Shown here piece after piece: positions 12,999 through 16,852 of a DNA stretch of 16,852 bases; within the stretch, counting starts at the first letter, position 1, and every line of letters begins with the position of its first letter. The stretch is taken from contig MU646307.1 of NCBI GenBank assembly GCA_026770585.1, positions 168,746-185,597 of the forward strand, read 5' to 3'. The notes beneath the pieces are model-generated. The model had not been told where the DNA came from and did no database searches. It saw nothing but the letters and a program-made list of their open reading frames with translations. Made by a program: the position numbers and the translations under genes. The DNA comes from Baffinella frigidus. Its lineage: Eukaryota; Cryptophyceae; Cryptomonadales; Baffinellaceae.

Positions 12999-13120
12999 GT
13001 ACAGGGGTACCTCGCTCACAAGAAACCGCCTCCTCGTAGGACCCTACAGTAGGCCTATGCCTAGGGCCCTACGGTGGTCCTAGGGGGGGGGCGGTTTCTG
13101 ATGAGCGAGGTACCCCTGTG
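12999..13120. mobile_element. Family A foldback element, copy 6 (complete)
   Basis: Both ends intact (TACAGGGGTACCTCGCTCAC, GAGCGAGGTACCCCTGTG). The core CCTACAGTAGGCCTATGCCT is in the opposite orientation to copies 1, 2, 4 and 5. Confidence 0.9.
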
Positions 13121-13235
13121 GCGCGAAGCCCTGCCGGTGGCGGCGAGTGAGTGCCGCCACGATTCCATGCAATTAAATTCCTGAATGTCAAAGACAACGC
13201 TCAGTCGTTCGCGGACTGCGGACTTCCAGGAAGTT

Positions 13236-13320
13236 GCTTTAGGTCCTTGAGGTTTTGATTTCTCCCAACATAGCCCAACGACACGCCTTTCCGTAGAAAA
13301 CATCTGCAGAAAAAGCATGC
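13236..13320 (+). repeat. Family G repeat, copy 4 (diverged)
   Basis: GCTTTAGGTCCTTGAGG, CTCCCAACATAG, CTGCAGAAAAAGCATGC align with the family in the same order, with several substitutions and small insertions. Confidence 0.55.
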
Positions 13321-13489
13321 TTGTTTGGGGGTCGCTCTGAAAGCGCGTTTCTGCTGCGGGCGGAAACACGTTTGTGAACGCTACAGGCCTCACGCGTGAG
13401 GTTATGAGGACGCCACTTAGGCCTCCAAAGTAGATTCACTTAGAGCCTAGATGCCCACAACGTTCGAAACGTGTGTTCATAGGCTAACG

Positions 13490-13628
13490 GCCTGAAAATG
13501 GGGTAGTTAGGATACGGCATTGCCTAGGACCTCCTACCGTAGGCCGAGGGATCCTAGGACCAAAAAGTCTCGGCCTACGGTAGGAGGTCCTAGGCAATGC
13601 CGTAGGCCTAACTACCCCATTTTCAGGC
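13490..13628. mobile_element. Family C long hairpin element
   Basis: Two arms of about 58 bases, almost perfect reverse complements, begin GCCTGAAAATGGGGTAGTTA and contain CATTGCCTAGGACCTCCTAC and CGTAGGCCGAG. The short centre includes GGATCCTAGGACCAAAAAGT. The only clear difference between arms is GGATACGG against GGCCTACGG. No coding capacity. Confidence 0.85.
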
Positions 13629-13659
13629 GTTGACCTCCTTGCGTCTTCTCGCCAGCCTG

Positions 13660-13779
13660 ACAGGGGTACCTCGCTCATAAGAACCCCCCCCCCCCCAGGA
13701 CCCTACAGTAGGGCTATGCCTAGGGGCCTGTGGTGGTCCTAAGGGTGGGGCGGTTTCTTATGAGCGAGGTACCCCTGTA
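13660..13779. mobile_element. Family A element, first of a tandem triplet
   Basis: Left arm CAGGGGTACCTCGCTCATAA then a C-run. Right half CTATGCCTAGGGGCCTGTGG through GCGGTTTCTTATGAGCGAGG and TACCCCTGTA. It joins the next copy through CCCCTGTACAGGGG. Confidence 0.9.
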
Positions 13780-13899
13780 CAGGGGTACCTCGCTCAGAAG
13801 AAAGTGCCCCCTCCTAGGACCCTACAGTAGGGCTATGCCTAGGGGCCTGTGGTGGTCCTAAGGGTGGGGCGGTTTCTTATGAGCGAGGTACCCCTGTAC
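13778..13899. mobile_element. Family A element, second of a tandem triplet
   Basis: The left arm (CTCAGAAGAAAGTGCCCCCT) is identical to that of the third copy; the right half (GGGGCCTGTGGTGGTCCTAA) is identical to that of the first. This is what unequal exchange or template slippage within the tandem would give. Confidence 0.9.
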
Positions 13900-14024
13900 A
13901 GGGGTACCTCGCTCAGAAGAAAGTGCCCCCTCCTAGGACCCTACAGTAGGGCTATGCCTAGGGTCCTACGGTGGTCCTAGGGGGGGGGGGCGCTTTCTTA
14001 TGAGCGAGGTACATGTACCCCTGT
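13898..14024. mobile_element. Family A element, third of a tandem triplet
   Basis: Same left arm as the second copy; the right half has GGGTCCTACGGTGGTCC and a long G-run. The terminus GAGGTACATGTACCCCTGTA has six extra bases. Confidence 0.85.
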
Positions 14025-14106
14025 ACCTCCACCCGTCGGTGGGCCTCACCGAAACCTTCTGCTGGGCCAAATACATGTACAGGAGTGCCTCATCCATAAG
14101 AAACGG

Positions 14107-14353
14107 TTCTGATCAGAACGAAGCGTTTTTGAGGGGTCGTGGTTCTGAACTTTTTAAGAACGTGCCACCGACCGTTGTGCCTGCGTTTCTTAATAAATAC
14201 GAAAGTGACACCGACAGTTTACGTGTACATGTAGTTATTCTTGAGGAACACCAGACAACCCCACCAAACACGGAGATGCAGAAGCATCAGCGGCGTCACT
14301 TAGCAGCCACCGGGGGCTTCACGGATACTGTCCGTCTCAACAATGTGTACTAG
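14107..14353 (+). other. Unassigned open frame inside the split element
   Basis: A frame open from an ATG at 14000 to TAG at 14351 passes through the element end. The part 14107-14290 reads like ordinary protein (ELFKNVPPTVVPAFLNKYES, DTDSLRVHVVILEEH) and is less GC-rich than genes 1 and 2. The start codon lies in a mobile-element terminus and the end in family F, so it is probably not an intact gene. It could be a captured gene fragment. No family recognised. Confidence 0.25.
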
Positions 14354-14424
14354 AATCTTATCCATTGCTATGGATGCAAACGGATTTCCCGCCGGATTTC
14401 CGGGGTGGAAGGAACTCGGCACTC
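14297..14424 (-). mobile_element. Family F element, reversed copy
   Basis: CACTTAGCAGCCACCGGGGG matches the reverse complement of the right end at 16240. ATGTGTACTAGAAT, CCGGATTTCCGGGG and GGAACTCGGC follow in the expected order. The far terminus is replaced by the C-run of family A. Confidence 0.6.
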
Positions 14425-14632
14425 CCCCCCCCCCCTTGGACCACCATAGGGCCCTAGGCATAGGCCTAATGTAGGGTCCTAGGGGGAGCGGTTTCTTATG
14501 AGCGAGGTACCCCTGTATCTAGGCTCTCAGGGCACTTCAGTGATTCTACTTATGAGGCCTAGGTGAAGAGACTCCTCGTGACACGTGAACCTTGTAGCGT
14601 CCAGAGTTTCCTGCTCGTGTCCGACGAGAGCC

Positions 14633-14752
14633 TACGGGGGTACCTCGCTCATCAGAAACGCCCACCCCCCTAGGACCACCATACGGCCCTAGGCATCGCC
14701 CTACTGTAGGGTCCTAGGGGGAGGCGGTTTCTTATGAGCAAGGTACCCCTGA
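14633..14752. mobile_element. Family A foldback element, copy 11
   Basis: TACGGGGGTACCTCGCTCAT at the left and GAGCAAGGTACCCCTGA at the right; core CCATACGGCCCTAGGCATCG. Confidence 0.85.
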
Positions 14753-14790
14753 AGGGTCCTAGAGGGTGGCGCTTTCTTATGAGCGAGGTA
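14753..14790. mobile_element. Family A element, right-arm fragment
   Basis: AGGGTCCTAGAGGGTGGCGC and TTTCTTATGAGCGAGGTA, a right half only, lying directly between two full copies. It fits a partial tandem duplication. Confidence 0.8.
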
Positions 14791-14909
14791 CAGGGGTACC
14801 TCGCTCATAAGGAACCGCCTCCCCCTAGGACCCTACAGTAGGTCCATGCCTAGGGCCCTATGGCGGTCCTTAGGGGGGGGGCGTTTCTTTTGAGTGAGGT
14901 GCCCCCTTC
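14789..14909. mobile_element. Family A foldback element, copy 13
   Basis: TACAGGGGTACCTCGCTCAT at the left. The right end TTTTGAGTGAGGTGCCCCCT is diverged. The core CCTACAGTAGGTCCATGCCT is in the same orientation as the triplet. Confidence 0.85.
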
Positions 14910-14939
14910 AACGCCGGCGGCGCACGGATGAGAGCCGTC

Positions 14940-15044
14940 CTACCCCCTAAGTGGCCAGTAGGCGCACACGCCCTACCGTAGGGTCCTAGGGCCTGCCTAG
15001 GACCTCTGTGCGTCGTTTTCGATCCGCTGGCCACTTCAGCGATT
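14940..15044. mobile_element. Family B foldback element, copy 6 (diverged ends)
   Basis: CTACCCCCTAAGTGGCCAGT at the left and CTGGCCACTTCAGCGAT at the right. The core keeps CGCCCTACCGTAGGGTCCTA and GGCCTGCCTAGGACCTC. Confidence 0.85.
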
Positions 15045-15201
15045 TCATATAGAGGGTCACTTGCTCATCTTGGCGTACTCAGCCTTGACCTGGTCCGCCA
15101 TCGACACCACGAATTCGTACTGCTCTAGCGACATTGACAGACCTGCAACGCCGTCCGTGAGGTGAGCCAGGGCAGGAAGGTTGGCGAGCAAAGGTGGTTT
15201 T
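15045..15201. other. Unassigned spacer, possible reverse-strand coding remnant
   Basis: On the reverse strand, 15062-15142 reads without stops and looks protein-like (LSMSLEQYEFVVSMADQVKA, then EYAKMSK and a stop at 15057-15059). This could be the last exon of a reverse-strand gene or a remnant. I found no convincing acceptor or further exons, so I do not call a gene. Confidence 0.3.
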
Positions 15202-15346
15202 CATCTCGAAAGATAACTGAACCAGTTCCCTAATTAGAGCGATTCGTTTAATTACGAGGCCTAATTAAATTTACTATGCCCTATCTAATTTCTCCTATTC
15301 AACCTCGTATTGAAAAGGAAGTGATTCAGTTATCTTCCGAGAGGAG
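15202..15346. mobile_element. Family D foldback element, copy 2
   Basis: CATCTCGAAAGATAACTGAA and CCAGTTCCCTAATTAGAG match copy 1; the right end GTGATTCAGTTATCTTCCGA matches too. The interior differs by substitutions, but CTAATTTCTCCTATTCAACC is kept exactly. Confidence 0.85.
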
Positions 15347-15391
15347 TTTCGTTCCAGTGCGTCTGCACGGGAGGCAGCAGCGCCTCTCATT

Positions 15392-15463
15392 TCCTGTAGG
15401 TCATCCAGGTTATTTAAACTCCCGCCATAGGCGGACACCGGAACTGGTTCTGTAGAACAGAGC
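15392..15463 (+). repeat. Family G repeat, copy 5
   Basis: CCTGTAGGTCATCCAGGTTA, then CCATAGGCGGACACCGGAAC and TGGTTCTGTAGAACAG. The central segment is identical to copy 1 over about 31 bases. Confidence 0.75.
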
Positions 15464-15609
15464 TATACCCTGCCCGACACCGTATGCACGAAAGGGGGGC
15501 ATCGGGCGCACGTCACAAAGAGAGGTCTGACCGCAACGTCTATCACCTTGCTGCGGGCAGGGAAAGACGGAGCAACCAACGTAGGAAGGCCATGGGTCTA
15601 ACGCCAACT

Positions 15610-15770
15610 TCATCCGGTCAGGTATTTAAATTAAATGCTCGGGAGTTCCCCGCATGTACGAAAATTACCACACATGATCTTTTGGACACGACTCTTTTAT
15701 CGCGTGTGTAGTAATTTTCGTTGTATGGGGAACTCCGCCGAGCATTTAAATTAAATACCTGACCGGATGA
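15610..15770. mobile_element. Family E foldback element, copy 2 (long perfect arms)
   Basis: Arms of about 65 bases: TCATCCGGTCAGGTATTTAA ATTAAATGCTCGG and AGTTCCCC, then ACGAAAATTACCACACA, facing their reverse complements. The loop is GATCTTTTGGACACGACTCT. Outer arms differ from copy 1 (2357-2584), but the inner AACGAAAATTAC pair is shared. Confidence 0.85.
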
Positions 15771-15974
15771 AACTGGACAGCGCGCCAGACGAGGCGAGGA
15801 TCCAAGTCCGTCTACCCCTCCCAAAGGTACTTCTGTCCTCCTCACCAACGTCGATCCCAGATGATAAACAATTGTAGAATTGCCGTTGCAAAAGTGAAGC
15901 TGAACCTCCACTAACCGAGAACCACCGACGATCCGACCATGCTTCTCTGGTGTAGGCAACGCGACGCGGCCTGA

Positions 15975-15976
<2 letters not shown>

Positions 15977-16030
<54 letters not shown>
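15977..16030 (+). repeat. (GA)n microsatellite
   Basis: About 27 uninterrupted AG dinucleotides. Reverse-strand open frames through it are Ser/Leu repeats and are not taken as genes. Confidence 0.95.
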
Positions 16031-16032
<2 letters not shown>

Positions 16033-16108
16033 TCTGTGTGTGCGCCCAAGGGCGTGCAGACATTCTCCAACACAGCCGGACAGGTGTTCACAGGGGAAGA
16101 TTCTGCAA

Positions 16109-16240
16109 CCACCTAGCAGCGCCCGAGTTCTATCTTCCCCGGATTGCCGGTGGATCATTGTAAGCCTCTTGCTCTGAAACGAATTGCCATGTGTACCAGA
16201 AATGAACACACCATCGAAGGCCCCGGTTGCTGCTAAGTGG
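16109..16240 (+). mobile_element. Family F element, complete copy
   Basis: Short terminal inverted repeats CCACCTAGCAGC and GCTGCTAAGTGG (one mismatch in 12) bound 132 bases. Related copies: 1264-1355 (same orientation, truncated) and 14297-14424 (reversed). Confidence 0.7.
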
Positions 16241-16465
16241 GAGGGGCGGCTCACCTTTCCCCGGTGCGAGTTTGCCATCCTGATTCGTGGCAGGTTGGTC
16301 AGCGGGTCAGCGATAGGGTTCCAGGGCGGGGTCGGGGTCTGGGAAACGGTTCCGGGGATCAGAGTGACAAATCTTCTCCAGGATAAGTCTCAAGGCTAAG
16401 TCTCGGTCTCGAGGCTGACGCTGGGCACGTGGTCTCTTTCGGTTCCAGGCGCGCCCGCTTGGCAC
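16241..16465. other. Unassigned spacer
   Basis: No coding region or clear repeat recognised. TCTCAAGGCTAAGTCTCGGT and CTCGAGGCTGACG form a weak local repeat near 16386-16422. Confidence 0.35.
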
Positions 16466-16604
16466 CCACCAACTCTCACAACTTGGGCAAATCGAAAAAG
16501 TCAAAAACACTAAATCCCCTTGGGAGGCCGTCGGAATCCGACGGCCTTCAAGGGGATTTTTGGAGCCATTTTTCCCGATTTGCCCAGACTGTGAGGGTTG
16601 GTGG
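16466..16604. mobile_element. Family J long palindrome
   Basis: CCACCAACTCTCACAAC, TTGGGCAAATCG, AAATCCCCTTG and AGGCCGTCGGA face their reverse complements across the centre at about 16533. Arms are about 65 to 68 bases with a few mismatches and almost no loop, so the strand could fold into one hairpin. Single copy here. Confidence 0.8.
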
Positions 16605-16728
16605 ACCGAAAGGGTTCCATGCAGGCGAGTCTGTAGCACCCTGAGACGCTGCGTGTCCTTAATTTGAGCCACCCTTGTACTCGACAATATGTGACATCCC
16701 CCGCTCGTAGAGTGGTCCTAGGAACAAA

Positions 16729-16852
16729 CAGGGGTGCCTCAAATGTAAGAAACAGGGGTGCCTCGAATGTAAGAACAAACAGGGGTGCGTCGAATGTAAG
16801 AACAAACAGGGGTGCGTCGAATGTAAGAACAAACAGGGGTGCGTCGAATGTA
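16729..16852 (+). repeat. 27-bp minisatellite resembling the family A end
   Basis: Five units start CAGGGGTG at 16729, 16753, 16780, 16807 and 16834 (spacing 24, 27, 27, 27) and run off the window end. Each reads CAGGGGTGCSTCGAATGTAA GAACAAA or a near variant. CAGGGGTGCCTCG and the TAAGAA after it parallel the family A terminus CAGGGGTACCTCGCTCATAA GAA. Confidence 0.9.

Larger units (their letters stand above)
14078..14517. mobile_element. Family A element split by an insertion
   Basis: The left arm TACAGGAGTGCCTCATCCAT and AAGAAACGG at 14078-14106 and the right part from CTTGGACCACCATAGGGCCC to the terminus CCCCTGTA (14435-14517) belong to one family A copy. Between them lie about 190 unassigned bases and a reversed family F element (14297-14424). 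Confidence 0.6.

Noticed and set aside
13120-13155. Fourth family F copy next to family A copy 6
   Set aside because: Only about 25 bases around GCCGGTGGCGGCGAGTGAGTG resemble the F terminus, and the rest of the element is absent. Too weak to call.
14000-14353. 117-codon frame as an intact gene
   Set aside because: Its ATG lies in the end of a family A element and its tail is family F. Only the middle may derive from a gene, so I list it as an unassigned fragment.
15618-16278. Reverse-strand open frames of 164 and 175 codons
   Set aside because: They pass through a (GA)n microsatellite, a family E hairpin and family F. The Ser-Leu run and mobile-element content explain their length.
1-16852. 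CRISPR array, bacterial operon or phage
   Set aside because: Repeats are palindromic elements or microsatellites without regular unique spacers, and genes are intron-split with sparse coding density.

Overview
This window looks like nuclear DNA of a eukaryotic, GC-rich, repeat-laden genome, most likely an alga or other protist. The evidence is split genes whose GT...AG introns join with matching reading phase, no bacterial-style gene packing, many interspersed short foldback elements, and plant/algal-type telomere heptamers (CCCTAAA on the + strand, TTTAGGG in one block). A green (prasinophyte-like) alga fits the heptamer type and GC-rich third positions, but dinoflagellates and others share that heptamer, so the lineage is a weak inference. 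No tRNA, rRNA, CRISPR, origin, or confident promoter or poly(A) signal was seen.

Two split genes are supported, both on the + strand. Gene 1 (exons 801-940, 2001-2110, 2886-3116) encodes a low-complexity Lys/Pro/Ala/Gly protein made of repeated Pro-cluster/Lys-cluster modules. Its 5' end is not found. Gene 2 (6401-12624, eight or more exons) encodes a charged, helical, coiled-coil-like protein with a Gly-rich insert and a short Cys-rich C-terminus. I could not assign either to a named family.

Layout: 1-800 holds diverged direct repeats and an inverted copy of the first exon edge. 801-3116 is gene 1, with mobile elements in its introns. 3117-4112 is a cluster of foldback elements. 4766-5257 is an interstitial TTTAGGG array, followed by CT-rich microsatellite. 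5670-6400 is mostly unassigned. 6401-12624 is gene 2, whose introns carry telomere-like heptamers, minisatellites, microsatellites and several foldback elements. 12625-16852 is almost entirely short elements with terminal inverted repeats (families called A to J here), some tandem, some nested, ending in a 27-bp minisatellite whose unit resembles the end of family A.

The most unusual signal is what I call exon-edge echoes. Fragments of an exon's edge, often with the adjoining splice site, recur in the neighbouring intron. Gene 2 exon 6 is the extreme case: five copies of its 5' edge lie upstream, set in CCCTAAA-like repeats, and two copies of its 3' half with the donor GT lie downstream, set in GT/GA microsatellite. 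Several differences between copies are synonymous in the exon's frame. Gene 1 exons 1 and 2 and gene 2 exon 7 show the same behaviour. Together with telomere-like heptamers lying just before several 3' splice sites, this suggests a local duplication process that copies splice boundaries along with heptamer repeats.
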